Origin: Pelomonas sp052436255
GTDB lineage: Bacteria > Pseudomonadota > Gammaproteobacteria > Burkholderiales > Burkholderiaceae_C
Length of the DNA stretch: 64,000 nt
Assembly (NCBI GenBank): GCA_052436255.1
Contig: JBQVNP010000009.1
Location: forward strand, 1-64,000
Direction: 5' to 3'
This document shows positions 50,358 to 58,694 of this stretch, one piece after another. Each line of letters begins with the position of its first letter. Within the stretch, counting starts at the first letter, position 1. A program made the translations under genes and the position numbers. The notes beneath the pieces were generated by a model that was not told the DNA's origin, made no database searches, and saw only the letters and a list, made by a program, of their open reading frames with translations.

Positions 50358-51350
50358 ATGGAGAACTCCGTTTCAGATCGAGGCCCCGCGACCACCTGGC
50401 ACCTCTGCTGGAAGGCAGCGGTCGGGCGTGACCTGGTGTCGAGCCCGAAGCTCGTCGAGATGATCACGGATCGACTGCTGGATGCCCATCAACAGCGGGG
50501 CAGGGCGTTGCTGTACTACCTGCTGACGGCCACGGAGATACACGTCTTGTCGCGAGTTGAGCCTGGCGACAGTCCGCGAGAGGTGGCTCGAGAGGTCGCC
50601 ACCATCGTGGCCCGATGGGTGCGGGAGCTTCAAGGGGTGAGAGGGCCAGTGTTTGCGGACCGATATCGCACGCATCAGGTCAGGACTGACGCCGAGCTGA
50701 AGTACGAGATACGGATGCTGGCGTGGCGACCTGTCACGACGGGCCAGTGCTCAAAGCCTCTGGTCTACGTGAACTCGTCCTTGCGCACGACGCTGGGACT
50801 GCGGCGTGCTTACGGATTCGAGTCTCGGACGCTGCTCCGCGTGTTCGACGGGACCGTATTCGAGGCGCGTGAAGCAATGCGCCGGTTGATACGGCACCGA
50901 CCATCGAGGTCGGATCTTCGGGAGTGGGAGCTGAACCATGGCTTGGCCATCGCCACTGGTTCTGCGGGTGCGAGCTTCGGTTTGGCCCGCGAAGTTGGTG
51001 GGCCGGCAGCGGCCCTTGTGGCGGCCTCCGCTACGCAGGATATTGATGGCGCACTCGCCTTGCTGGCTCGCTGGGTGGCGCATCGGCTTGAGCTACCGTC
51101 TGGGGATGACCTGTCGACGGTGCCAGGCGCGGTAGGAACGAGAGCGCGAGCGTTGGTAGCTGGGCTGGCCGTCCAGTCCGACCTCTGCCCAGCTGCTTCG
51201 GTTGCTCGCTACTTCGATCGCGCTCGGGCTACCCTGTGCGAACAGATGACTGCTTCGCGAGGGCGGCCGGCTGACCGACAACTCCTCGGCATGCCGGTCC
51301 AGTTGATCCTGGATGAGCTCAAGAAGCTGTCGAAACGGCCCCGGCGCTAG
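50358..51350 (+). CDS. Y1/REP-associated transposase-like protein
   Basis: The 330-residue protein resembles Y1 (IS200-like, RAYT) transposases by eye. LYYLLTATEIHVLSRVE takes the place of the MPNHVHLL motif, and FADRYRTHQVRTDAELKYEI and AWRPVTTGQCSKP match the later blocks. The HxH motif appears degenerate (EIHVL), and the catalytic Tyr is uncertain. The C-terminal 180 residues form a second domain that ends LLGMPVQLILDELKKL, possibly DNA-binding as in longer RAYTs. It may be inactive or domesticated. No REP palindromes are evident nearby. Confidence 0.5.
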   Translation: MENSVSDRGPATTWHLCWKAAVGRDLVSSPKLVEMITDRLLDAHQQRGRALLYYLLTATEIHVLSRVEPGDSPREVAREVATIVARWVRELQGVRGPVFADRYRTHQVRTDAELKYEIRMLAWRPVTTGQCSKPLVYVNSSLRTTLGLRRAYGFESRTLLRVFDGTVFEAREAMRRLIRHRPSRSDLREWELNHGLAIATGSAGASFGLAREVGGPAAALVAASATQDIDGALALLARWVAHRLELPSGDDLSTVPGAVGTRARALVAGLAVQSDLCPAASVARYFDRARATLCEQMTASRGRPADRQLLGMPVQLILDELKKLSKRPRR

Positions 51351-51392
51351 CCGCTGATTTGCCCCCTCCCCGCACCTTTTGGTAACTTGATT

Positions 51393-51421
51393 TTGCACCA
51401 TAACATTTGTGATGTTACGAT
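51393..51421 (+). promoter_or_regulatory. Promoter with embedded palindrome for the AbiE-type operon
   Basis: -35 TTGCAC (51393-51398) and -10 TACGAT (51416-51421) are 17 bp apart. The spacer holds TAACAT-TTGTG-ATGTTA (51401-51417), a perfect 6-bp inverted repeat. A repressor bound there would block polymerase. AbiEi antitoxins are known to autorepress, so the operator fits the downstream pair. Transcription would start near 51428, which rules out the upstream start codons. Confidence 0.6.
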
Positions 51422-51449
51422 GCGCATTCATGTTTCTCAGGCGCGGACC

Positions 51450-52451
51450 ATGGGCGTCATCGAACTCGCACACCAGACACAGGCGTATTTGCTCGAAGCG
51501 CTCGGCCAGCGCTTGAGCGCGCTGAAACCTCGCTCGGGGCCAGGGTTGCCATTTTTCGTCATCGACAGCTTCGACCTCATGGAGATTGAATTGTTCGGCG
51601 AATTGGTGACGCTCGCCATCCTCAAGGAGCAGGCATCTCTGACGCCTATGGAGGTCGCCCTGCGCATTCGAAAGATCCGGGCGCAGGGCAGTCTCGCTCT
51701 CTACGTGGCGCCAGCCGTCGACGCTTCAGATCGTCGACGCCTTGTTGAGCAGAAGGTGCCCTTTGTGGTGCCAGGCAATCAGCTGTACCTGCCGGACCTG
51801 GGCATCGACTTCCGCGAGCACTTCCGGCGCCAAGCCGAGATCGGCTCGATGACGCACATGGTGGCTGCTACTCAAGCGCTGCTGTTCAGTCACCTGATCG
51901 ATCGGATGTCGACCAATGAACGCAGGTCTAGTTGGCACGTTGCTCCGACCGTGGAGAAACTGGGCTACACCAAGATGACTGGGTCCCGCGCCGCCAACGA
52001 GCTCGTTGCGCTGGGCCTCGCCAAGGTCGAGAAAATCGGACGCGCTGTACATCTGCGCTTCAAGCAAGACACAACAGCAGCCATCTGGGAGGCTGCAAAG
52101 CCATACGTCAAGAGCCCGGTGCTGAGGCGCCGGTGGCTCCACATGCTTCCGTCGGACATCAGCCCGTTCGCCCGCGAGGCCGGCGAGATGGCGCTTGCCA
52201 AGCGAACCATGCTTGGCGAGCCTGAGCATCAAACCTACGCCATTCATCGTGACCACTGGTCGGACACAAACGAAGGCCTCATCCTCACTCGCCCGGAACC
52301 TGGCGCCGTTGAAGTGCAGCTGTGGAGCTACAGCCCAGGCCTGGATGACGGCCACCTCGTCGACCCACTGTCACTGGTCGCAAGCTTGAAAGACTCTGTC
52401 GACGAGCGGGTGCGGCTGGCAGTACGGGAACTTGAAGGACAGATCCAATGA
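51450..52451 (+). CDS. AbiEi-like antitoxin/regulator
   Basis: From the ATG at 51450 (MGVIELAHQTQAYLL) the protein has 333 residues; earlier starts at 51387 and 51420 lie inside the predicted promoter. A winged-helix segment lies in the middle (HVAPTVEKLGYTKMTGSRAANELVALGLA). The stop overlaps the nucleotidyltransferase gene in ATGA. Two-gene order and the palindromic promoter match AbiE-type type IV toxin-antitoxin systems, in which AbiEi represses the operon and counteracts the toxin. Sequence similarity to AbiEi itself is not certain. Confidence 0.55.
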   Translation: MGVIELAHQTQAYLLEALGQRLSALKPRSGPGLPFFVIDSFDLMEIELFGELVTLAILKEQASLTPMEVALRIRKIRAQGSLALYVAPAVDASDRRRLVEQKVPFVVPGNQLYLPDLGIDFREHFRRQAEIGSMTHMVAATQALLFSHLIDRMSTNERRSSWHVAPTVEKLGYTKMTGSRAANELVALGLAKVEKIGRAVHLRFKQDTTAAIWEAAKPYVKSPVLRRRWLHMLPSDISPFAREAGEMALAKRTMLGEPEHQTYAIHRDHWSDTNEGLILTRPEPGAVEVQLWSYSPGLDDGHLVDPLSLVASLKDSVDERVRLAVRELEGQIQ

Positions 52452-53209
52452 TCAAGGGCCTGGACGCCTTCACGAAAGCGTTTGCAGACTGGACTGATCA
52501 GTACGTTCTGATCGGGGGCACTGCGGCAACGCTCACGATGCAAGATCAAGGGCTCAAGTTCAGGGCCACGAAGGATCTCGATGTCGTGCTCATCGTTGAG
52601 GCCCTGACAGCAGACTTCGGCCGGGCATTCTGGGACTTCATCAAAAGTGGAGGCTACGAGATCCAGCAGGCCAGCGAAACGGGAAAGCGCAGCTTCTATC
52701 GCTTCATCAAGCCGAGCGACGCGTCCTTCCCTGTGATGATCGAGCTCTTCGCAAGAGCGCCCGACGCCTTGCGGCCGATCGCGGAAGGACACCTGACCCC
52801 GATTCCGTTGGACGAGGATCTCTCAAGCCTCTCGGCCATCCTTCTTGACGATGAGTTCTACGCCTTCATCCTCGACGATCGCACGGTGCGCGACGGCCTT
52901 GTGTGGGTGAACGAGACACGGCTGATACCCCTCAAGGCTGCGGCCTGGGTCGACATGACAGATCGACGTCGCCAAGGCGCGCAAATCGATTCAGACAGCA
53001 TCAGGAAGCATGGCCTGGACATCTTGCGCCTGTCGCAGTTGCTCAGCGAAGGGGCAACCGTCACCGTCGCGGGTCGCGTAGAAGAGGCGCTTCGGCGCTT
53101 CCTCGCGGAATTTCCGGCCGATGCCCCACCTGACCCGAAGACGCTGAAGATCAATGCCAAGCTTGATGACATCCTCGGGCGAGTCGCGGCAGGATTTGGG
53201 TTGGCTTGA
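52448..53209 (+). CDS. AbiEii-like nucleotidyltransferase toxin
   Basis: The 253-residue protein has the nucleotidyltransferase start YVLIGGTAATLTMQ, then RATKDLDVVLIVE with the two metal-binding Asp residues. A later segment (LIPLKAAAWVDMTDRRRQGA, HGLDILRL) matches the AbiEii C-terminal pattern. AbiEii-type toxins transfer nucleotides and cause growth arrest, which limits phage spread. It overlaps the upstream regulator gene by 4 bp. Confidence 0.7.
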   Translation: MIKGLDAFTKAFADWTDQYVLIGGTAATLTMQDQGLKFRATKDLDVVLIVEALTADFGRAFWDFIKSGGYEIQQASETGKRSFYRFIKPSDASFPVMIELFARAPDALRPIAEGHLTPIPLDEDLSSLSAILLDDEFYAFILDDRTVRDGLVWVNETRLIPLKAAAWVDMTDRRRQGAQIDSDSIRKHGLDILRLSQLLSEGATVTVAGRVEEALRRFLAEFPADAPPDPKTLKINAKLDDILGRVAAGFGLA

Positions 53210-53446
53210 TCCGAGCGCAAACCATTGGCCGGGTCTGGCTGAACGCAGCACCGCAGCGCGAGCATTGGTCTCGGAAATCGGTCCAACCGCATTGTTCGTG
53301 GTCGGAACGCACGACTGAGCTTCCCGCGGCTGCTTTGCCGCTCTGTACAAGCGGGCGCACCGCGTCGGCGAGGCTGTGCAGATGCCCTCGCGACAGCCTG
53401 CCTTCGGTTGTCGAGCACCTCGGTCGCCCGAAGTCCACGAAAAGGC

Positions 53447-53487
53447 TTGCATTGATTCCATGATTCCACCAAAATGGAATAATGGAA
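53447..53487 (+). promoter_or_regulatory. ArsR operator overlapping the arsR start
   Basis: The 272-bp gap after the toxin gene has no coding content that I can support. At its end, TTCCATGATTCCA (53456-53468) and TGGAATAATGGAA (53475-53487) form an inverted repeat matching at 12 of 13 positions with a 6-bp spacer; the right arm covers the arsR ATG at 53482. A possible promoter is TTGCAT (53447-53452), 17 bp, CAAAAT (53470-53475). If it is right, the transcript is nearly leaderless, and no ribosome site precedes the ATG. Confidence 0.6.
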
Positions 53488-53808
53488 GAAATCGAAGTCA
53501 TCAAAGGCCTCGCCGCGCTGGCCCAGCCGTTGCGGCTGCAGGTGTTCCGCGCCCTGGTGGTGGTCGGTGAAGCCGGCCTGACGCCAGGTGCCATCCAGGA
53601 GGCGCTCGGCATCGCGCCCGCCACGCTGTCGTTCCACCTGAAGGAGCTGGTCAACGCCGGCCTCGTCACACAGGAACGAGCCAGCCGCAACCTGATCTAC
53701 CGTGCCCACTACGCGCAGATGAACGAGCTGCTCGCCTACCTGACCCAGAACTGCTGCCAGGGCGAAGCGTGCGCCGTTGAGAGCAGTTCAGCTTCCTGCG
53801 GCTGCTGA
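53482..53808 (+). CDS. arsR: ArsR-family repressor of the ars operon
   Basis: The 108-residue winged-helix repressor has GIAPATLSFHLKELVNAGLV as its recognition region. C-terminal cysteines (NCCQGEAC and SSASCGC) are likely As(III) ligands, as in ArsR variants with C-terminal sites. Arsenite binding would release it from the operator overlapping its own start. arsC follows after 11 bp. Confidence 0.9.
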   Translation: MEEIEVIKGLAALAQPLRLQVFRALVVVGEAGLTPGAIQEALGIAPATLSFHLKELVNAGLVTQERASRNLIYRAHYAQMNELLAYLTQNCCQGEACAVESSSASCGC

Positions 53809-53819
53809 CTGAGACCACC

Positions 53820-54314
53820 ATGCTCGACAACACCTTCAACGTCCTCTTCATCTGCACCGGCAACTCGGCCCGTTCCATCATGGCCGAGGGCCTGATGAAC
53901 AGCCTGGGCGAACGGCGCTTCAAGGCCTATTCGGCCGGCAGCCATCCCAACGGCACGGTCAACCCGGTGGCCCTGCAGACACTGGCTTCGCTGCACATCC
54001 CGACCGAGGGCTTTCGCAGCAAGAGCTGGGACGAGTTCGCGGTGGCCGGTACGCCCATCATGGATTTCGTGTTCACCGTCTGCGATTCGGCAGCGGGCGA
54101 GGTCTGCCCTGTGTGGCCCGGCCAACCCATGACGGCCCACTGGGGCGTGCCCGACCCCGGCCATGTGGAAGGAACCGAGGCAGCGAAGCTGCAGGCCTTC
54201 CTCGACGTGGCGATCACCCTCAAGCGCCGCATCGAGCTGCTGCTAGCGCTGCCCATCACCAAGCTGGAGCCCCTGGCCATCCAGCACGAGATTCAACAGA
54301 TCGGCACCCGCTGA
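53820..54314 (+). CDS. arsC: Arsenate reductase ArsC, LMW-phosphatase type
   Basis: The 164-residue protein has the P-loop CTGNSARS near residue 13 and FVFTVCDSAAGEVCPVWPG with the further redox cysteines of thioredoxin-linked ArsC. It reduces As(V) to As(III). Its nearest neighbour is a second ArsC that differs clearly in sequence. Confidence 0.92.
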   Translation: MLDNTFNVLFICTGNSARSIMAEGLMNSLGERRFKAYSAGSHPNGTVNPVALQTLASLHIPTEGFRSKSWDEFAVAGTPIMDFVFTVCDSAAGEVCPVWPGQPMTAHWGVPDPGHVEGTEAAKLQAFLDVAITLKRRIELLLALPITKLEPLAIQHEIQQIGTR

Positions 54315-54322
54315 GCCCTCCC

Positions 54323-54826
54323 ATGACGACCCACGTTCTCATCCTCTGCACGCACAACTCCGCTCGCAGCGTCCTCAGCGAGGGCATGCTCAACCACTGG
54401 GCCAAGAAACTCGGCAAGGACGTGCAGGCTCACAGCGCCGGCAGCGCCCCCAGCGGTCGCATCAACCCGTTCGCCGTCGAGGCGCTGCAGAACGCCGGGG
54501 TGGACACCAGCGGCTACTACAGCAAGAGCTGGGACCAGTTCAGCCAGGACGGCGCGCCGCCGCTGTCCATCGTCATCACGGTCTGCGACAGCGCCGCCGC
54601 CGAGCAATGCCCGGTGTTCTTCGGTGGCCAGGGCCAGCCCGTCAAGGTGCATTGGGGCTATCCCGACCCGTCCAACGCCGAGGGCGGCGACGAAGGCAAG
54701 CGCCGCGCCTTCGAGCTGACCCGCCAGGCCATCGGCTACCGCATGCTGCAGCTCCTTCAGTTGCCGCTGGAAGACCTGAGCAAGGCCGAGCTGCAGCAGG
54801 CGCTGGCCGACATCTACAAGAGCTGA
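54323..54826 (+). CDS. arsC: Second arsenate reductase-like protein
   Basis: The 167-residue protein starts MTTHVLILCTHNSARSVL, with the phosphatase-type P-loop CTHNSARS, and has ITVCDSAAAEQCPVFFGGQG as its later Cys block. The start at 54323 is 8 bp after the first arsC; upstream starts overlap that gene. Two divergent arsC genes in tandem may differ in reductant or substrate, which is inference. Confidence 0.9.
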   Translation: MTTHVLILCTHNSARSVLSEGMLNHWAKKLGKDVQAHSAGSAPSGRINPFAVEALQNAGVDTSGYYSKSWDQFSQDGAPPLSIVITVCDSAAAEQCPVFFGGQGQPVKVHWGYPDPSNAEGGDEGKRRAFELTRQAIGYRMLQLLQLPLEDLSKAELQQALADIYKS

Positions 54827-54828
54827 GC

Positions 54829-55515
54829 ATGAGCCTGTCCCGCAAGCTCCTCGCCGAAGGCCTGGGCACGGCGCTGCTGCTGGCCGTCGTCATCGGCTCC
54901 GGCGTCATGGCCGAGCGCCTGTCTGGCGGCAACGTCGCCATCGCGCTGCTGGCCAATACGCTGGCGACGGTCGGCGGCCTGTACATCCTCATCGAGGTCT
55001 TCGGCCCGGTCAGCGGTGCCCACTTCAACCCCGCCGTCAGCGCCGTCATGGCCTGGCGCGGCGAGCTGCCGGTGGCTTCGCTGGTGCCCTACATCGCCGT
55101 CCAACTCATTGGCGCGATGCTCGGCGCCTGGCTGGCCCACGCGATGTTCGACATGAGCATCCTGCAGTTCTCGACCAAGGTGCGCAGCGGCACCGGCCAG
55201 TGGATCGCCGAGAGCGTGGCGACCTTCGGGCTGCTGCTGGTCATCCTGCGTGCTCCAGGCTCGCGCATGGCCGCGATGGTCGCGGCCTACATCGGCGCGG
55301 CCTACTGGTTCACCGCTTCCACGTCCTTTGCCAACCCGGCCGCCGTGTTCGGCCGCATGTTCAGCGACAGCTTCGCTGGCATCGCCCCCAACAGCGCGCT
55401 GGGCTTCGTGGTGGCTGAACTGATCGGCGCAGCGGTGGCCGTTGGCGTGCACGGTCTGCTGTCGCAGCCGGCTGTAGCCTCGGCGGCGGTGACCGGGGAG
55501 GCCCAACGTGTCTGA
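54829..55515 (+). CDS. aqpS: Aquaglyceroporin of the ars operon (AqpS type)
   Basis: The 228-residue membrane protein belongs to the MIP family, with the two NPA motifs in GAHFNPAVSAVM and FANPAAVFGRMF and about six membrane helices. In ars operons lacking arsB, AqpS passes arsenite out down its gradient after ArsC makes it. No arsB or acr3 is in this operon, which fits. It starts 2 bp after the second arsC. Confidence 0.88.
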   Translation: MSLSRKLLAEGLGTALLLAVVIGSGVMAERLSGGNVAIALLANTLATVGGLYILIEVFGPVSGAHFNPAVSAVMAWRGELPVASLVPYIAVQLIGAMLGAWLAHAMFDMSILQFSTKVRSGTGQWIAESVATFGLLLVILRAPGSRMAAMVAAYIGAAYWFTASTSFANPAAVFGRMFSDSFAGIAPNSALGFVVAELIGAAVAVGVHGLLSQPAVASAAVTGEAQRV

Positions 55516-56236
55516 GCCTCTGTTCCCTGACGCCACGTTTCCCGCGCTGCGCACTGAGCTGTTCGACGTGCCGACGCAGGAGCGTCTGACGCCCACGCCG
55601 TCGCAGCACCGCCCGCGCTTCCTGATGCTCTACGGCTCGCTGCGTGAGCGCTCGTACAGCCGCCTGCTGACCTTCGAGGCCGCGCGTCTGCTGGAAGCCA
55701 TGGGCGCAGAGGTGCGCATCTTCAACCCCAGCGGTCTGCCGCTGCCCGACGACGCGCCCGACACCCACCCCAAGGTGCAGGAGCTGCGCGAATTGGCCGC
55801 CTGGTCCGAAGGCATGGTCTGGACGTCGCCCGAACGGCACGGCGCCATGACCGGCATCATGAAGTCGCAGATCGACTGGATTCCGCTGTCGTCCGGCGCC
55901 GTGCGGCCCACGCAGGGCAAGACGCTGGCCGTCATGCAGGTTTCCGGCGGCTCGCAATCCTTCAATGCGGTGAACCAGATGCGCGTGCTGGGCCGCTGGA
56001 TGCGGATGCTCACCATCCCCAACCAGTCGTCGGTGGCCAAGGCCTTTGCCGAGTTCACCGAGGACGGGCGCATGAAGCCCTCGTCGTTCTACGACCGCGT
56101 GGTGGACGTGATGGAGGAGCTGTTCAAGTTCACGTTGCTGACGCGCGACCTCGGGCCCTACCTCGTGGACCGCTACAGCGAACGCAAAGAAAGCGCCGAC
56201 GAGCTGTCCAAGCGCGTAAATCAGCGCGCCATCTGA
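55508..56236 (+). CDS. arsH: ArsH NADPH-dependent FMN reductase
   Basis: The 242-residue flavoprotein has FMN-binding LYGSLRERSYSRLL and the later MVWTSPERHGAMTGIMKSQI block of ArsH. ArsH oxidises trivalent organoarsenicals or acts as a quinone reductase. It overlaps the aqpS end by 8 bp. GTG is the start codon. Confidence 0.93.
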   Translation: MSEPLFPDATFPALRTELFDVPTQERLTPTPSQHRPRFLMLYGSLRERSYSRLLTFEAARLLEAMGAEVRIFNPSGLPLPDDAPDTHPKVQELRELAAWSEGMVWTSPERHGAMTGIMKSQIDWIPLSSGAVRPTQGKTLAVMQVSGGSQSFNAVNQMRVLGRWMRMLTIPNQSSVAKAFAEFTEDGRMKPSSFYDRVVDVMEELFKFTLLTRDLGPYLVDRYSERKESADELSKRVNQRAI

Positions 56237-56283
56237 GCCAGCACAGATGGCACGGGGCTACGGCCCCGTTTCTTTGACCCAGG

Positions 56284-56350
56284 TAGTTGCTATTGACAAC
56301 CAAGAAGGCGAGTTCCAACATGCGCCCAGATAGTTGCTATTCACATCCAA
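56284..56350 (+). promoter_or_regulatory. Two MarR-type 20-bp repeats before marR
   Basis: TAGTTGCTATTGACAACCAA (56284-56303) and TAGTTGCTATTCACATCCAA (56331-56350) match at 18 of 20 positions; the second directly abuts the marR ATG at 56351. Within the first, GTTG and CAAC form a dyad. A -35 TTGACA (56293-56298) sits inside copy 1, with CAACAT 17 bp later as a possible -10. Binding at both copies would block transcription. There is no clear ribosome site before the ATG. Confidence 0.6.
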
Positions 56351-56839
56351 ATGTCCGAGTCCAGCCCAGGCAGCCTGTTGCGCGAAGTCGCCCGCATGTA
56401 CACCCGCGCCCAGCGCGTCGTGGCCGACTGCTGCCGCACGACCAACACCCAGTGCCACCTGCTCACCGAGCTGGGTCGGTCCGGACCGTTGCCGCTGTCC
56501 GAGCTGGGTACGCGGGTGAGCCTGGAGAAGAGTTGGGTGTCGCGAGCCGTGGAGGCCATGGCAGCCCGTGGCTTGGTGACGAAGGAGCCGAACCCGTCCG
56601 ACGCAAGGAGCTGGCTCGTCACGCTCACCGCCGACGGCGAGCGCACCGTCCGTGAGCTGAACAAGACCCTCGATGACCACGCCGAGGCGCTGCTGGCCTC
56701 ACTGAGCCCGCGCCAGCGTGATGCCGTCGAGAACTCATTGCTGACGCTCCTGAAGGCTTTGCGCGAAGACCCGGCAGCGATGTGCTGCCTGCCGCCAGAG
56801 CCGAAGGAGCCCGAACGGGATTCCAAACCATGCTGCTGA
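56351..56839 (+). CDS. MarR-family regulator within the ars region
   Basis: The 162-residue winged-helix protein has TRVSLEKSWVSRAVEAMAAR as recognition helix and KEPNPSDARSWLVTLTADGE as the wing. Cysteines near the N-terminus (ADCCRTTNTQC) and C-terminus (MCCLPPE, KPCC) may bind As or another metalloid. It probably controls itself and the downstream acetyltransferase/flavoprotein, MFS and arsN1 genes through the repeats at its start. Confidence 0.82.
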   Translation: MSESSPGSLLREVARMYTRAQRVVADCCRTTNTQCHLLTELGRSGPLPLSELGTRVSLEKSWVSRAVEAMAARGLVTKEPNPSDARSWLVTLTADGERTVRELNKTLDDHAEALLASLSPRQRDAVENSLLTLLKALREDPAAMCCLPPEPKEPERDSKPCC

Positions 56840-58692
56840 ACAACGCCATCTCCCTTCGCCAGGCCGGCGCTTCCGACTGGCCCGCCATCGAAGCCCTGCT
56901 GCTGGCCAACAAGCTGCCGACCGATGGCGCGCAGGCCCATCTGACCACCTACCTGCTCGCCGTCAGCAACGGCGAGGTCGTCGGCTGCGCCGGCGCCGAG
57001 GTCTACGGCACGCTCGCCCTGGTGCGGTCGGTCGCCGTTGCGCCCGGCCTGCAGAAGCAGGGCATCGGCCGGCTGCTCGTCGAGCGCCTGCTGCACGAGG
57101 CCCGCTCGCGCGACATCGCGGCGCTGTATCTCCTGACCGTCACCGCACCCGAATACTTCGCGCAGTACGGCTTCAAGCGCATGAAGATCGAGGCCGTGCC
57201 GGCGGCGCTGAAGGCCTCGGCCGAGTTCCAGGGGGCCTGCCCGGCCTGCGCCGCGTTGATGGCGCTGACGCTGCGTGAGGCGCCCGTCGTGGATGCCGCG
57301 CTGCCGGTGGCAGTGCTTGGCGCGGGCCCGGTGGGGCTGGCTGCCGTCGCCCAGCTTGTCGAGCGAGGCCTGCCCTTCATCGCCCTAGAGGCCGGCAAAC
57401 AGGTCGGCGCCAACCTGCGCGACTACGGCCACGTCCAGCTCTTCTCACCCTGGCAGTACGACGTGGACCACGCCATGGCCCGCCTGCTGGCGCCCACCGG
57501 CTGGACCATGCCGCCGGCAGCCGAACTGCCGCGTGCCGGCGAAGTCGTCGAGCGCGTGCTGCAGCCGTTCGCCGCACTGGCCCAGGTCGCGCCCTTCATC
57601 AAGCTGGGCGCCCGCGTGTTGGCGGTGAGCCGCGAGGGCTTCGACAAGGTGAAGAGCGCCGGCCGCGACAAGGCGGCCTTCCTGGTGCGCTACGAGCAGG
57701 ACGGCGAGGTCCACGAGCTGCGCGCCCGCGCCGTCATCGACGCAACCGGCACCTGGAACCAGCCCAACCCGGTGGGCGCCAACGGGCTGCAGGCCATCGG
57801 CGAGGCCGACGCGCGCGACCGCATCTTCTACGGCATCCCCGACGTGGCCGGCGCGCTGCGCGGCCGCTACGAGGGCAAGCGTACGCTGGTGGTCGGCGCC
57901 GGGCACTCGGCCGCAAACGCGCTGCTGGCCCTGGCTGACCTGGCCAAGCAGTCGAGCACCACGCGCCTTGCCTGGGCCGTGCGATCGCCGGCCCTGCAGC
58001 GCGTGTTCGGCGGCGGCGATGCGGATGCGCTGCCGGCCCGGGGCGCGCTGGGTGCGTCGCTGCGGCGGCTGCGCGATGGCGGCACGCTGGAGTTCTTCAG
58101 CGGCCTGCGCGTCACGCGCATCGAGCGCTTCGGTGGCCAACTGCGCCTCACCGGCCTTGACGCCAAGCAGCAGGCTGTCGTGGTGGATGGCATCGACGAG
58201 GTGATCTGCGCCACGGGCCAGCGGCCCGACCTCACGCTCACCAGTGAGCTGCGCCTGAAGCTGGACCCCTGGCTGGAATCCAACGAAGCCCTGGGACCGC
58301 TGATCGACCCCAACCTGCATAGCTGCGGCACTGTGCGTCCGCACGGCCACCGCGAGCTGGCTCATCCGGAGCTGGGCTTCTACACGCTCGGTGTCAAGAG
58401 CTACGGCCGCGCGCCGACGTTCCTGATGGCCACCGGCTTTGAGCAGGCGCGCTCCGTCGTCGCGGCCATCGCGGGCGACCTCGCGGCGGCGGATCGCGTC
58501 GAGCTGGAACTGCCGGAGACCGGGGTCTGCTCGTCGAACCTGACGGTTGAGGGTTCGGCCACGGGCTGCTGTGGGCCGGCGGTTGAATCGGCGCCGGAGG
58601 CTATGGTGGCTCCGAAGCGCGGCTGCGGCCCGAGCAGTTGCGCACCGAAGCCCGCACCCGAAGCTGTGGCGCCGAAGCGCTGCTGCGGTTGA
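56830..58692 (+). CDS. Fused ArsN2 acetyltransferase and flavin monooxygenase-like protein
   Basis: The 620-residue protein has three parts. Residues 1-150 are a GNAT domain of ArsN2 type (VRSVAVAPGLQKQGIGRLLV). From about residue 157 comes a FAD/NAD(P)-binding oxidoreductase: VAVLGAGPVGLAAVAQLVER, then LVVGAGHSAANALLALADL for the second Rossmann site. The last 55 residues are a Cys-rich tail (ATGCCGP, RGCGPSSCAPK, KRCCG). Normally ArsN2 and the ArsO-like oxidoreductase are separate proteins. The start at 56830 overlaps marR by 10 bp. Substrate is unknown; context suggests organoarsenicals. Confidence 0.82.
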   Translation: MLLNNAISLRQAGASDWPAIEALLLANKLPTDGAQAHLTTYLLAVSNGEVVGCAGAEVYGTLALVRSVAVAPGLQKQGIGRLLVERLLHEARSRDIAALYLLTVTAPEYFAQYGFKRMKIEAVPAALKASAEFQGACPACAALMALTLREAPVVDAALPVAVLGAGPVGLAAVAQLVERGLPFIALEAGKQVGANLRDYGHVQLFSPWQYDVDHAMARLLAPTGWTMPPAAELPRAGEVVERVLQPFAALAQVAPFIKLGARVLAVSREGFDKVKSAGRDKAAFLVRYEQDGEVHELRARAVIDATGTWNQPNPVGANGLQAIGEADARDRIFYGIPDVAGALRGRYEGKRTLVVGAGHSAANALLALADLAKQSSTTRLAWAVRSPALQRVFGGGDADALPARGALGASLRRLRDGGTLEFFSGLRVTRIERFGGQLRLTGLDAKQQAVVVDGIDEVICATGQRPDLTLTSELRLKLDPWLESNEALGPLIDPNLHSCGTVRPHGHRELAHPELGFYTLGVKSYGRAPTFLMATGFEQARSVVAAIAGDLAAADRVELELPETGVCSSNLTVEGSATGCCGPAVESAPEAMVAPKRGCGPSSCAPKPAPEAVAPKRCCG

Positions 58693-58694
58693 CG

